DNA of 64,000 bases, taken from Pseudomonadota bacterium (lineage in GTDB: Bacteria > Pseudomonadota > Alphaproteobacteria > Rhizobiales > Beijerinckiaceae). How positions within the stretch are numbered: position 1 is the stretch's first letter; the number at the start of each line of letters is the position of its first letter. Shown piece after piece: positions 1 through 8,807 of this stretch. The stretch spans positions 124,001-188,000 of the forward strand of contig JAIUNR010000002.1 of the NCBI GenBank assembly GCA_020161575.1. The letters are read 5' to 3'. A program made the position numbers and the translations under genes. A model generated the notes under the pieces. The model was given only the letters and a program-made list of their open reading frames with translations. It was not told where the DNA came from and did not search any database.

Positions 1-1178
1 TTGGTGTTCTTCGAATTGAAGCGCTCCGGGTTGTTGAGGAAGTTGGCCGTGGCAAGGCCGGCACGACCATAGATGTGGTCCTGCACGGACTGGCGATCCA
101 CCAACAAGCCAAGCGCATCGCGCACGGCGCGGTCGAGCAGAACCGGATGCTTGGACTTCATGCTGGAGCGCTCGCCATCCACCTCGGTCCACGGGTCGGT
201 GGAGTTGAGCTGGATGAATTCGATATTGCCGCCCGGCCAGAAGACGGCCTTGCCCTTGCCGCCCTTCTCAAGCCGCTGAAGGATTTCTTCCTCGACCTGC
301 ATGTTCCAGGCGTAATCGTATTCGCCGGTCTGGAGCACGGCGCGTGCCGCGGAAACAGCATCGCCACCGCCCTTGATTTCGATCGTGTCGAAATAGGGCC
401 GGTTCGGCTTGTGGTAATCCATGTTGATCTCGCCCTTGACGATATCGCCGGGCTTGAAATCGACAAACTTGTAGGGGCCGGTGCCGACAGGCTTCAGGTT
501 GTTCGGCGCCTCGCGCGATTTCGCGCCGCTAAACTCAGCGAAGAGATGCTTGGGGATGAGCGAACCACGGGTGCCGACGAAAGCATCCGCCCAGAAAGGC
601 GTCGGCTTCTGGAACTTCACCTTGACCGTGTGATCGTCGATCTTCTCGCAGACGACATCCTTGTAGGTGCCGATCGTGACGGAAGCCGTCGCGGGATCCT
701 TGGCATACTGCCAGTTGAAGATCATGTCGTCGGCCGTGACGGGCTTGCCGTCATGCCATTTGACGCCCTTCTTGAGCTTCCAGGTGACGGACATGCCGTC
801 TGCGGCGACGCCACCGTTTTCCTTGCTCGGAATGACTTCCGCGAGCACCGGCAGGAGGTTGCCGTCGGGATCAAACGAAGCGAGCGGCTCGTAAAAGATG
901 CGCGAACCGTCCTGGTCCTTCGTGCCCACCGCGAAATGCGGATTGAGCAGGGTCGGTCCCTGCCACCACAGAAGCTTCAAGGCACCGCCGCCGCCGCGCT
1001 TGGTCGGCTTGTAGTTCCAGCCCGCGCCCTGCGCCTGCGCAACGCCGGCATGCAGCAGCATCTGCGAAGCCATCGGCGCGGTCAGCCCAAGTGCCACCAT
1101 CCGCCAGATGAAAGCACGACGATCGAGCTTGCCGTCCTTCACCTCCGCAATCATATCGCGCAGTTCTTGCTCCCTCAT
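1..1178 (-). CDS. Peptide ABC transporter substrate-binding protein, partial (C-terminus off window)
   Basis: Family 5 extracellular solute-binding protein that would capture peptides or similar solutes in the periplasm for an ABC importer. Translation from the ATG at 1178 gives an N-terminus with a Tat-like motif (DRRAFIW) and a hydrophobic stretch ending near AQAQ. It continues with family hallmarks: LNPHF, WHDGKPVTADD, PVGTGPYKF, ADAFVGTRG. About 392 codons are present and the frame stays open to base 1, so the C-terminus lies outside the window. A strong GGGAGGG ribosome site sits 5 bases before the start. It is plainly a paralogue of the complete gene at 1400-3187, matching it segment by segment. 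No permease or ATPase gene is beside it inside the window. Confidence 0.9.
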   Translation of the reverse strand, partial: MREQELRDMIAEVKDGKLDRRAFIWRMVALGLTAPMASQMLLHAGVAQAQGAGWNYKPTKRGGGGALKLLWWQGPTLLNPHFAVGTKDQDGSRIFYEPLASFDPDGNLLPVLAEVIPSKENGGVAADGMSVTWKLKKGVKWHDGKPVTADDMIFNWQYAKDPATASVTIGTYKDVVCEKIDDHTVKVKFQKPTPFWADAFVGTRGSLIPKHLFAEFSGAKSREAPNNLKPVGTGPYKFVDFKPGDIVKGEINMDYHKPNRPYFDTIEIKGGGDAVSAARAVLQTGEYDYAWNMQVEEEILQRLEKGGKGKAVFWPGGNIEFIQLNSTDPWTEVDGERSSMKSKHPVLLDRAVRDALGLLVDRQSVQDHIYGRAGLATANFLNNPERFNSKNT

Positions 1179-1296
1179 ACATCCCTCCCTGTGCGCTCCC
1201 AGCGGGCGCTTTACGTTAGAAATAGAGCGATATCAAAATCGCTTCAAGCCATTTTTCTGCCAACTTGCTGCATCACGCGGCCTTCTCAACGTCATA

Positions 1297-1329
1297 TTGC
1301 GGCGCAGGAAAGTCTTTGCTGCGCCGCAA
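1297..1329 (-). other. Intercistronic stem-loop between the two substrate-binding-protein genes
   Basis: Perfect 10-base inverted repeat (TTGCGGCGCA / TGCGCCGCAA) with a 13-base loop that itself contains AAAG-T-CTTT. It lies in the 221-base gap between the end of the upstream paralogue (1400) and the start of the downstream one (1178), both on the minus strand. No T-run follows on either strand, so a transcript-stabilising or attenuating structure is more likely than a classic intrinsic terminator. The rest of the gap shows no gene. Confidence 0.6.
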
Positions 1330-1399
1330 CAGACATCAATATTGCCACATCTCAAGCATGGCTTTCGTAATTAAGAAGATAAACTTCCGTAATTACGCA

Positions 1400-3187
1400 T
1401 TACACACGATACCAGCTCTCAATGCTGCCAGTATTCACATCCCAGCCGGAAATACGGCACCGCAGCGAATTCGAGATCGCCGCCACCAATGGGCGCCAGA
1501 CAACCGGGATCACCGCGCCATCCTTGACCAGGATGTCGTTCATCTCGATGAAGATCGCGGCTCGCTTGACCGGATCGAGTTCGGATTCCGCCGCCGTTGC
1601 AAGCTTGTCGTATTCGGCATTCGCCCAGCGCGAAGGGTTGCGCCCCTGCCACTTGTTATCTTTCGTGGCAATGTTCGTGGACTTGAACGTATCCATGAAA
1701 AGGCCGGGATCAGGCTCTTGCGGGCCGTTCGTATACATCTGGATATCGGCATAGAATTTCGAGAATGTATCGTTGTTGCCGGGGTCCGCCGAGAAGAAGA
1801 CCGAGGCAACAACTGATTTCAGCTCAAGCTCGATGCCCGCCTTCTGGCATGCCTGCTTGATAATCGCCTGTGTTTTCTGGCGCGGCGCATTGGTTGACGT
1901 CTGGAAGACGAATTTCAACCGCTTTCCATCCTTCTCGCGGATACCCCCGGCACCGGGCTTCCAGCCGGCCTCTTCCAGCAGCTTGACCGCCTTCTCGACA
2001 TTGAATTCCCAGGCAACATTCTTGGAGCGATAGCGGTCGGGCCCGTTGAGCATGTTGGCCGTCGCCACGCCAGCGCGTCCGTAGATATGGTCCTGAACGG
2101 CCTTGCGATCGATCAGCAGCCGGAAAGCCTCGCGCACTTTGGGATCAGAAAACGCGGGATGCTTGCTCTTCAGGCTCGAGCGCTCGCCGTCGATCTCGGT
2201 GTTCGGATCGGTAACATTAAGGGTGACATGCTCGATATTGGCTCCCAGAGCAGGAACCGCCTTGCCTTTTCCGCCGCTTTCGAGACGCGCGAGAATCTCC
2301 TCCTCGACCTGCATGTTCCAGGCGAAATCGTATTCGCCGGTCTGGAGCACGGCACGCGCCGCTGATACCGCATCACCCCCGCCCTTCATCTCGAGCGCGT
2401 CGAAATGAGGCATGTTGGGGATGTGGTAATCGGTATTGATCACGCCCGTAATAAGGTCTCCGGGCTTGAAATCGGTCATCTTGTAGGGGCCGGTTCCGAC
2501 AGGCTTGGTATTGGCCGGCGCATCACGTGATTTGTCGCCGATAAAGGCCCCGAAAACGTGTTTCGGCATGATCATGCCGCGGATACCGACGAAAGCTTCC
2601 GCCCAGAAAGGCTGCGCCTTGGGCAGCTTCACCCGCACGGAGTAATCGTCGATCTTCTCGACCTCGATATTCTTGTAGGTCGCGACGGTGACAGCGGTCG
2701 TGGCCGGATCGCGCGCATATTGCCATGTGAAAACGATGTCATCCGCCGTCATCGGGGTGCCATCGTGCCACTTCACGTTCTTCTTGATCTTCCAGACGAT
2801 GGATTTGCCATCCGCCGAGAGGCCGCCATTCTCCCGGCTGGGAATCTCGCTTGCGAGAACGGGGATGAGATTGCCTTCCTCGTCCCACGCCGCGAGCGGT
2901 TCGTAGAACAGGCGGCAACCGTCCTGATCCTTTGTGCCTTGCGCGAAATGCGGGTTGAGGACTGTCGGTCCCTGCCACCACAGCAGCTTGAGCGTACCAC
3001 CGCCGCCGCGCTTGGTGGGCTTATATTCAAACTTGGATTGCGCGTTTGCCACGCCGGCATGCATCAGCATTTGCCCGGCCATCGGTGCGGTGAGCCCCAA
3101 GGCAATCATGCGCCCGATAAAGCTCCGGCGATCAAGCCGGCCTTCCTTGACATCGCGGATCATACCGCGCAGTTCGCGTTCCCTCAT
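1400..3187 (-). CDS. Peptide ABC transporter substrate-binding protein (family 5, Tat signal)
   Basis: Periplasmic solute-binding protein of the DppA/OppA family, 595 residues from the ATG at 3187. I prefer this start to the frame's earlier one at 3208 because it lines up exactly with the MREQELRDM start of the downstream paralogue. The N-terminus carries a twin-arginine motif (LDRRSFIGRM), a hydrophobic core and a likely AxA cleavage site (VANAQ) near residue 50. Family motifs include LLWWQGPTVLNPHF, WHDGTPMTADDIVF and PVGTGPYKM. The C-terminal part (DPGLFMDTF, VIPVVWRP) is intact. It is a tandem duplicate of the gene at 1-1178. The peptidase-like genes further right (5750-8606) make a peptide or amide substrate plausible, but that is inference. 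Confidence 0.92.
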   Translation of the reverse strand: MRERELRGMIRDVKEGRLDRRSFIGRMIALGLTAPMAGQMLMHAGVANAQSKFEYKPTKRGGGGTLKLLWWQGPTVLNPHFAQGTKDQDGCRLFYEPLAAWDEEGNLIPVLASEIPSRENGGLSADGKSIVWKIKKNVKWHDGTPMTADDIVFTWQYARDPATTAVTVATYKNIEVEKIDDYSVRVKLPKAQPFWAEAFVGIRGMIMPKHVFGAFIGDKSRDAPANTKPVGTGPYKMTDFKPGDLITGVINTDYHIPNMPHFDALEMKGGGDAVSAARAVLQTGEYDFAWNMQVEEEILARLESGGKGKAVPALGANIEHVTLNVTDPNTEIDGERSSLKSKHPAFSDPKVREAFRLLIDRKAVQDHIYGRAGVATANMLNGPDRYRSKNVAWEFNVEKAVKLLEEAGWKPGAGGIREKDGKRLKFVFQTSTNAPRQKTQAIIKQACQKAGIELELKSVVASVFFSADPGNNDTFSKFYADIQMYTNGPQEPDPGLFMDTFKSTNIATKDNKWQGRNPSRWANAEYDKLATAAESELDPVKRAAIFIEMNDILVKDGAVIPVVWRPLVAAISNSLRCRISGWDVNTGSIESWYRV

Positions 3188-3389
3188 CGTCCGTCTCCCC
3201 ACCGCCATCTGGCGGATTATTTTCTGTTATTATTATGCTTGTTGGTTGTTTATTCTTCTTATGGCGAGAATTGAGCAACAATCTTACCGCCCGTCAAGCA
3301 GGCCATTGTCCTTGCACTTGGCGTCGGCGTCGCTACTCTCCCGTATTGAACAGCCTGTCCTCTCCTCCACCATCAGGAACGGAGTATTC

Positions 3390-4133
3390 ATGTCGTTTGA
3401 ATTTTCTGCAAGGCGCGTCATCGTAACGGGCGGTACGCGCGGCATCGGGCGTGCGATCGCGCTAGGCTTCGCGCGTTCCGGTGCTCATGTTTCCGTTTGC
3501 GGCCGTTCACCTGAAAGCCTGACCGCGATGGCCGCCGAACTTGGCGGGAACCATCACACCGGCACCTGTGATCTTGCACAAGGCCCACAGATCGAACGCT
3601 ATATGGCGGATGCGATCGCGGCGCTCGGCGGTGTGGATATTCTCGTGAACAATGCCAGCGGCATGCCCAGCGGCGATACCGACGAAGCGTGGGAATCGGT
3701 GATGAATGTCGATCTTCTGGCGACGGTGCGCGCCAGCCGGATCGCGGCGCCACATCTCGAAAAGAATGCGGGCGCCGCCATCATCAACATCACCTCGATA
3801 TCGGCCTTCCGACCCTCGGCGCGCACCCCTGCTTATGCGGCGGCCAAAGCGGCTTTGGTCCATTACACGATGTCGCAGGCGATGATGCTGGCGCGCAAGG
3901 GAATCCGGGTGAACGCGATCGCGCCGGGTTCCGTCGAATTTCCCGGCGGCAGCTGGGAGAGACGGCGTACCACCGAGCCGGAACTTTATAGCCGCGTACT
4001 CAATTCCATCCCGTTCGGGCGACTGGGAACGCCGGAGGAAATCGCCAATGTCGCGTTGTTCCTCGCTTCGCCGCTGGCCGGCTGGGTCACCGGCCAGACG
4101 CTGAGTGTGGATGGTGGGCAATTGCTCGGGTGA
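3390..4133 (+). CDS. SDR family NAD(P)-dependent oxidoreductase
   Basis: Classical short-chain dehydrogenase/reductase, 247 residues, a normal size for the family. Visible motifs are the cofactor-binding TGGTRGIG near residue 12, NNAS near residue 88, the catalytic Ser in ITSIS, and YAAAK supplying the catalytic Tyr and Lys. The C-terminal VTGQTLSVDGG is also typical. The frame is open far upstream, but the ATG at 3390 follows an AGGAACGGAG ribosome site and starts right at the Rossmann fold. It is transcribed away from the binding-protein gene, with a 202-base divergent promoter region (3188-3389) in which I see no further feature. Its substrate cannot be read from the sequence. Its tail lies 12 bases from the convergent MATE gene. 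Confidence 0.9.
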   Translation: MSFEFSARRVIVTGGTRGIGRAIALGFARSGAHVSVCGRSPESLTAMAAELGGNHHTGTCDLAQGPQIERYMADAIAALGGVDILVNNASGMPSGDTDEAWESVMNVDLLATVRASRIAAPHLEKNAGAAIINITSISAFRPSARTPAYAAAKAALVHYTMSQAMMLARKGIRVNAIAPGSVEFPGGSWERRRTTEPELYSRVLNSIPFGRLGTPEEIANVALFLASPLAGWVTGQTLSVDGGQLLG

Positions 4134-4145
4134 AACCGCCTCCGC

Positions 4146-5531
4146 TCAGAGCTGGACGAGCGCCTCCCGTCGCGTCCAGCGCCAGACCAGCAGGATTGCG
4201 ACCACGGTGAGGCCGGTCGCAAGCCCTGTCCAGATCCCGACGCCGCCCATGCCGAATTGGAAGGCGAGCAGGGCGCCCAGCGGCAGGCCAATGCCCCAGT
4301 AGCCGAACAGCGCGATGAGCATCGGCACGCGCGCGTCATGCAGCCCGCGCAGCATGCCGATCGCGACAGCCTGCGCGCCATCCACCAGCTGGAAAAGCGC
4401 TGCCATCGCAATGAAGCCCAAAGCGGCGGCCAGCACCGCCTCGCTCTCCGGGCGGGAGAAATCGAGGAAGATGCCGATAAGTGGTTTCGGGAACATCGTC
4501 AGCACCAGCGCCATGATCCCCATGAAGCCCACGCCCAGCGCGAAAGCTGTCCAACCAGCGACGCGTATGCCTTCAGGATCGCGCGCGCCGTAGGCCAGCC
4601 CGACCCGCACGGCAACGGCCTGACCGATGCCGAGCGGGACCATGAAAGTGAAAGCCGCGATCTGGATAACGATGGAATGGGCCGCGAGCGGAATTTTACC
4701 GATCAACCCCATCAGGAAGACCGCGGCATTGAAGATCGAAACCTCGAAGAACAGCGTCAGCGCGATCGGCAGGCCGAGCTGCATCAAGGCGCGAAAACGC
4801 GGCCAATCCGCCCGCCACCACCGACCGAAAATATGATAGCGCCGAAGCTTGCGGTCACTCATGAAGACCAGCGCGAGCGCCAGGAACATGAAGGTTGCCG
4901 ACAGGCTCGTCGCGATCCCGGAACCGACAATGCCGAGCGCGGGCATGCCGAGATTGCCGAACATCAGCACCCAGTTGAGGAAAGCGTTGAGCAAAACGGC
5001 CACCGCGACCACCGCCAATGCCCAGCGCGGGCGTTCGAGCGCGGAAAGCAACGAGCGCAGCACAATGAACGAAAGGAAGGGAAAGACCTCCCACATAATC
5101 GCGCGCAGATATCGTCCCGCCTCGCGGGAAAGGTCGGGATCCTGCCCCATCGCAAGGAGAACTTTCTCACCGTGCCAGAGAAAGATCCCGACCGGCACCG
5201 AGACAAAGGCCGCAGCCCACAAACCCTGCCGGAAAGTGCGGCGTATCTCGCGCACGGCAAAGCGGTTGCGGCCGCGCTCCTTCGCGATCATCGGCGAAAT
5301 GGCGCTGACTAGGCCGATTCCGAAAATCAGCGGCATGAAGATGAGGTTGGCGCCAAGCGCGCCCGCGGCCAGCGCATCACCGCCAAGCCATCCCATCATC
5401 ACGACATCGGTGGTGGTCATGGCATTCTGCGCGAGACTGGTCAGAACCAGCGGCCAGCTCAGGGCGAGCGTGGCGCGCAACTCGCTTCGCCAGCGGCTTT
5501 CGGAAACAAGGGTGGCGGCATCGGTCGACAT
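4146..5531 (-). CDS. MATE family efflux transporter (NorM-like)
   Basis: Multidrug and toxin extrusion family inner-membrane antiporter, 461 residues from the ATG at 5531 (start of MSTDAATL). The frame extends 44 codons upstream, but that extension is basic and unlike the family. Hydrophobic segments run throughout, consistent with about 12 helices in two halves. Family-like stretches include SWPLVLTSLAQNAMTTTDVVMMGWLGG at the start of the first half, read in pieces, and PIALTLFFEVSIFN at the start of the second. Substrates are usually cationic drugs or dyes exchanged for Na+ or H+; nothing here narrows that. The gene is convergent with the SDR gene and lies downstream of the M20 pair on the same strand. 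Confidence 0.9.
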   Translation of the reverse strand: MSTDAATLVSESRWRSELRATLALSWPLVLTSLAQNAMTTTDVVMMGWLGGDALAAGALGANLIFMPLIFGIGLVSAISPMIAKERGRNRFAVREIRRTFRQGLWAAAFVSVPVGIFLWHGEKVLLAMGQDPDLSREAGRYLRAIMWEVFPFLSFIVLRSLLSALERPRWALAVVAVAVLLNAFLNWVLMFGNLGMPALGIVGSGIATSLSATFMFLALALVFMSDRKLRRYHIFGRWWRADWPRFRALMQLGLPIALTLFFEVSIFNAAVFLMGLIGKIPLAAHSIVIQIAAFTFMVPLGIGQAVAVRVGLAYGARDPEGIRVAGWTAFALGVGFMGIMALVLTMFPKPLIGIFLDFSRPESEAVLAAALGFIAMAALFQLVDGAQAVAIGMLRGLHDARVPMLIALFGYWGIGLPLGALLAFQFGMGGVGIWTGLATGLTVVAILLVWRWTRREALVQL

Positions 5532-5715
5532 ACCGGAATCTCTCGGGCATCGCGGGAAGAACAGGCGGCGGCCTGCGGCGTGGAGCACGTGAGATCGCCA
5601 GAACGTGGCAAGAATAGAGCCGCGTGCCGTGAAAGGCGAGAAAGCAGCACAAAATAAAGGCATTCATGGCATTTGAGCCACAGAATCGCTTCAGCCTGCA
5701 AGCGGCCGGATTGGA

Positions 5716-5736
5716 GCCGGCGCGCGCGGCGCCGGC
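5716..5736 (-). terminator. GC-rich hairpin downstream of the M20 amidohydrolase pair
   Basis: Perfect 8-base arms GCCGGCGC / GCGCCGGC with a 5-base loop, 14 bases beyond the stop codon of the amidohydrolase at 5750-7165. No T-run follows on the minus strand, so termination is only a guess. The hairpin may instead stabilise the transcript end. Confidence 0.4.
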
Positions 5737-5749
5737 CCCAGAGCTTTGA

Positions 5750-7165
5750 TCAGCCCATGCCGCCGACAGGCGGCGCGATGTCTTGCGGGATCGGGCAGCG
5801 ATAGGGCGAAGCCTTGATCCGCCCCTCGAAATCCGCCCTCACCGAAGCCAGCAGCGCCTTGTCCTCGATCAGCTTCTGGCCGAGCGCGGCCATGGCTTTC
5901 GCCACTTGGACCATGCCCTTATGCGCCGCGGGGCTTTTGCCCTGCGAGACCATCTGCCACGCATGGAACGGTGTGCCGATCGCGAAATTGGGCGCGAGCG
6001 CCTGCACGGTCGGCGTGACCCAGCTGACATCGCCGACATCGGTGGAGCCCATCATTTTCTCATGAGGCTGGTTGAGCGGCACCGTGAAATCGCAGAGCGG
6101 CTTGTCCTTGCGCTTGACGCCCGCCGAGCGGAAGGCCGCATCGATGTCGCCATCCGGGAAGGTCTTCTGCATCGCCTTCGCGAAGGCGAGATCGGCATCG
6201 TCGAAAGCCGGCGGGCCCAGATCCTCGAGGATTGTCTGGAGCGCCTCCTCCATCGGCGTATTCGGAAGCAGGTTCGACATCCCCGCCAGCACACGCGACT
6301 TCACGCTCGTCTCGCTCATGAGCGCGGCGCCGTCGGCGATCTTCTTCACGCGGGAAAGAAGCTCGAACATGCCATCGAGATCACGGGCACGCACGGAATA
6401 ACGCACGCGCGCATGGGCCTGCACCACGTTCGGCGCGATACCGCCGGCATCCACGGTCGCGTAGTGGATGCGCGCGTCGGACGGCATGTGCTCGCGCATG
6501 TAATTGACGCCGATATTCATCAGCTCCACCGCGTCGAGCGCCGAACGTCCGAGATGCGGCGAGGCCGCCGCATGCGCAGCGCGTCCCGTGAAGGTGAAAT
6601 CGATCAGCGTCATCGCCAGCGCATCCGCAGGCAGGACCTGCCAGAACCAGCCGGGATGCCAGCAGATCGCGGCATCGACATCCTTGAAAACACCGGCGCG
6701 GGCCATGAAGGTCTTGGCCGAGCCCCCCTCTTCCGCCGGGCAGCCGTAATAGCGCACCCGTCCCTTGAGCTTGTTCGCCGCGAGCCAATCCTTGATGGCC
6801 GTGGCCGCAAGCATCGAGGCGGAACCAAGCAGGTTATGGCCGCAGCCATGGCCGGGGCCGCCCTTTTCGACCGGCTTGTGCTCGGTCGCGCCGGCTTCCT
6901 GGCTAAGCTCGGGCAAGGCGTCATATTCGCCGAGAACGGCGATCACCGGACCGCCCTCGCCCGCTTCGCCCATCACGGCGGTGGGGATGCCGGCGACGCC
7001 TTCCGTTACCTTAAACCCCTGATGCCTAAGCTCGGCGGCATGCTCCGCCATCGAACGCACTTCGGTATAGTTGATTTCCGGCATCCCCCAGACACGGTCC
7101 GAGAGTTCGACGAAGCGCGGTTTCACCTCGTCGATACGGCGCCAGATTTCGCTGCGATTATCCAT
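5750..7165 (-). CDS. M20 family metallo-amidohydrolase (AbgB-like), copy 2
   Basis: Zinc-dependent M20 amidohydrolase, 471 residues, of the AbgB-type group that cleaves aminoacyl or aminobenzoyl amides. The ATG at 7165 follows a clear GGAGG and gives MDNRSEIWRR. Metal-site motifs visible are GHGCGHN (His/Cys region), CPAEEGG (Glu pair), CWHPG and, late, GSTDVGDVSW. The dimerisation-lid region FTFTGRAAHAA is intact. It is the second of two tandem paralogues, 25 bases after the first, alike along the whole length (my eye estimate is around two-thirds identity). The real substrate is unknown; differences cluster near WHPGWFWQV, beside the active site, which suggests different specificities. Confidence 0.9.
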   Translation of the reverse strand: MDNRSEIWRRIDEVKPRFVELSDRVWGMPEINYTEVRSMAEHAAELRHQGFKVTEGVAGIPTAVMGEAGEGGPVIAVLGEYDALPELSQEAGATEHKPVEKGGPGHGCGHNLLGSASMLAATAIKDWLAANKLKGRVRYYGCPAEEGGSAKTFMARAGVFKDVDAAICWHPGWFWQVLPADALAMTLIDFTFTGRAAHAAASPHLGRSALDAVELMNIGVNYMREHMPSDARIHYATVDAGGIAPNVVQAHARVRYSVRARDLDGMFELLSRVKKIADGAALMSETSVKSRVLAGMSNLLPNTPMEEALQTILEDLGPPAFDDADLAFAKAMQKTFPDGDIDAAFRSAGVKRKDKPLCDFTVPLNQPHEKMMGSTDVGDVSWVTPTVQALAPNFAIGTPFHAWQMVSQGKSPAAHKGMVQVAKAMAALGQKLIEDKALLASVRADFEGRIKASPYRCPIPQDIAPPVGGMG

Positions 7166-7190
7166 TTTTTCCTCCGATTTCCTGGCGTGA

Positions 7191-8606
7191 TCAGCCGCGC
7201 GACATGTCGAGCGGCGGGTTGACCTCTGCCGGAATGGGCGAGACATAGCCCGTGCCCGTACGTTCCTTGAGATCGGCCTTGGCCGCCGCCACGAGGGACG
7301 GATCGTTCAGCGCGCGGATCGCGAGCGCCGCCATGGCTTTCGAAGCCTGCACCATCGCCTTGTGCGCCGCCGGCATCTTGCCCTGCGCGACGATCTGCCA
7401 GGTGTGGAAGGGCGTTCCCACAGCGACCGTCGGGGCGTGGACCTGCACGCAAGGCACCACCCAGCTCACGTCACCCACATCGGTCGAGCCGATCATCGGG
7501 TTGCGCTTCGCATCGAGCGGCACGGTGAAATCCGCGAGCGGCACGCCGGTATCCTTCATGCCGATCGCGTGCCAGACCGTGGCGATTTCCTGCGGCGACA
7601 GGGTCGCGCGGATGGCCCTGGCGAAGTCGCGATCCGCATCGTCGAAAGGCGGCGGACCCAGATCCTCCATCACGCCCTGAAGCGCTTCTTCGAGCGGGGT
7701 GTTACCCTTGGTGTCGGAGACAGCGCTGACGATACGAACCTCGAGCTTTGTCTCGGTCATCAGCGCGGCGCCCTCGGCGATCTTCCTCACGCGGGCCACC
7801 AGCTCCAGCATCCCCGGCAGATCACGCGCGCGGATGGAATAGCGCACGCGCGCACGCGCCTGCACGACATTCGGCGCGACACCACCGCTTTCAAGTAGCG
7901 CGTAATGGATGCGCGCATCGGAAGGCATATGCTCGCGCATATAATTGACGCCGACATTCATCAGCTCCACGGCATCAAGCGCCGAGCGACCGAGATGCGG
8001 CGCCGCGGCGGCATGGGCGGCGCGGCCGGTAAAGACGAAATCCGCGCGGGTATTGGCGAGCGAAAGCGGCGGAGACACCTCCCACCAGCTGCCGGGATGC
8101 CAGGTGATGGCGATATCCGCGTCATCGAACAAGCCGGCACGCACCATGAAGGCCTTGGCCGCGCCACCTTCCTCCGCGGGGCATCCGTAATACCGCACGC
8201 GGCCGGGAAGCTTGTTGGCTGCCAGATAGTCCTTCACTGCCGTCGCGGCCAGCATGGCAGCGGAACCCAGAAGATTGTGCCCGCAGCCATGGCCGTGGCC
8301 ATCCTTCTCGATTGGCTTGTGCTCGGCGACACCCGATTCCTGGCTGAGCCCCGGCAACGCATCGTATTCGCCGAGAATGGCGATGACAGGCCCGCCTTCG
8401 CCCGCCTCGCCGATCACCGAGGTGGGGATTCCGGCCACGCCTTCCGTGACCCGGAAACCCTGATGTTTAAGTTCCGCCGCGTGTTCGGCCATCGAACGCG
8501 CCTCGGTGTAGCAGATTTCCGGCATGCCCCAGACGCGGTCCGAGAGCGCGATGAAGCGCGCTTTCACCTCGTCCACGCGGCGCCAGATCTCGCTGCGATT
8601 GTCCAT
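7191..8606 (-). CDS. M20 family metallo-amidohydrolase (AbgB-like), copy 1
   Basis: Paralogue of the following gene with the same length, 471 residues. The start is the ATG at 8606, preceded by CCAAGGAGC. The open frame continues far upstream, but the MDNRSEIWRR start is shared by both copies. It keeps GHGCGHN, CPAEEGG, TWHPG, FTGRAAHAA and GSTDVGDVSW, so it should be a competent binuclear zinc hydrolase. The two copies probably form one transcript running leftward from the 201-base region 8607-8807, divergent from the sulfur operon. Members of this group act on peptidyl or aminobenzoyl-glutamate type amides; which one is used here is not visible. Confidence 0.9.
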   Translation of the reverse strand: MDNRSEIWRRVDEVKARFIALSDRVWGMPEICYTEARSMAEHAAELKHQGFRVTEGVAGIPTSVIGEAGEGGPVIAILGEYDALPGLSQESGVAEHKPIEKDGHGHGCGHNLLGSAAMLAATAVKDYLAANKLPGRVRYYGCPAEEGGAAKAFMVRAGLFDDADIAITWHPGSWWEVSPPLSLANTRADFVFTGRAAHAAAAPHLGRSALDAVELMNVGVNYMREHMPSDARIHYALLESGGVAPNVVQARARVRYSIRARDLPGMLELVARVRKIAEGAALMTETKLEVRIVSAVSDTKGNTPLEEALQGVMEDLGPPPFDDADRDFARAIRATLSPQEIATVWHAIGMKDTGVPLADFTVPLDAKRNPMIGSTDVGDVSWVVPCVQVHAPTVAVGTPFHTWQIVAQGKMPAAHKAMVQASKAMAALAIRALNDPSLVAAAKADLKERTGTGYVSPIPAEVNPPLDMSRG

Positions 8607-8774
8607 GAAGTGCTCCTTGGGATTGTGGTTCGGGAATCGTCCCGTTCGGTGAGGCAAATCTTGCACGCCGTTCGGGCGCGAACAATTCGCGGAAAAGAAA
8701 ATTCTCCCGCGCGACGAAACAAGAGAAGCAGGCCATCGCCTCCCTGCATTGCAGGTTTGTCCGCTACTCTCTAC

Positions 8775-8796
8775 CGTTCGTTCGATTAAACGAACG
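8775..8796. promoter_or_regulatory. Perfect inverted repeat before the sulfate assimilation operon (candidate operator)
   Basis: CGTTCGTT, 6 bases, AACGAACG: a perfect 8-base inverted repeat ending 11 bases before the ATG at 8808. Its position suggests a repressor or activator site for the cys operon. It contains T-N11-A spacing, as LysR-type regulators use, but no regulator gene of that family is beside it. The protein that binds is unknown. Confidence 0.5.
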
Positions 8797-8807
8797 AGAT
8801 AGCCGCC

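Noticed and set aside
1366-1397. Repeated CGTAATTA with the palindrome CGTAATTACG beside the 1400 stop codon
   Set aside because: Short and AT-rich, with no link to a promoter; likely chance.
2934-3389. Upstream extension of the SDR frame
   Set aside because: The ATG at 3390 has a ribosome site and begins at the cofactor fold; the extension overlaps the divergent binding-protein gene and resembles no family.
5716-5736. Full intrinsic terminator at the M20 3' end
   Set aside because: The stem is strong but lacks a T-run on the transcribed strand, so it is listed only as a low-confidence hairpin.
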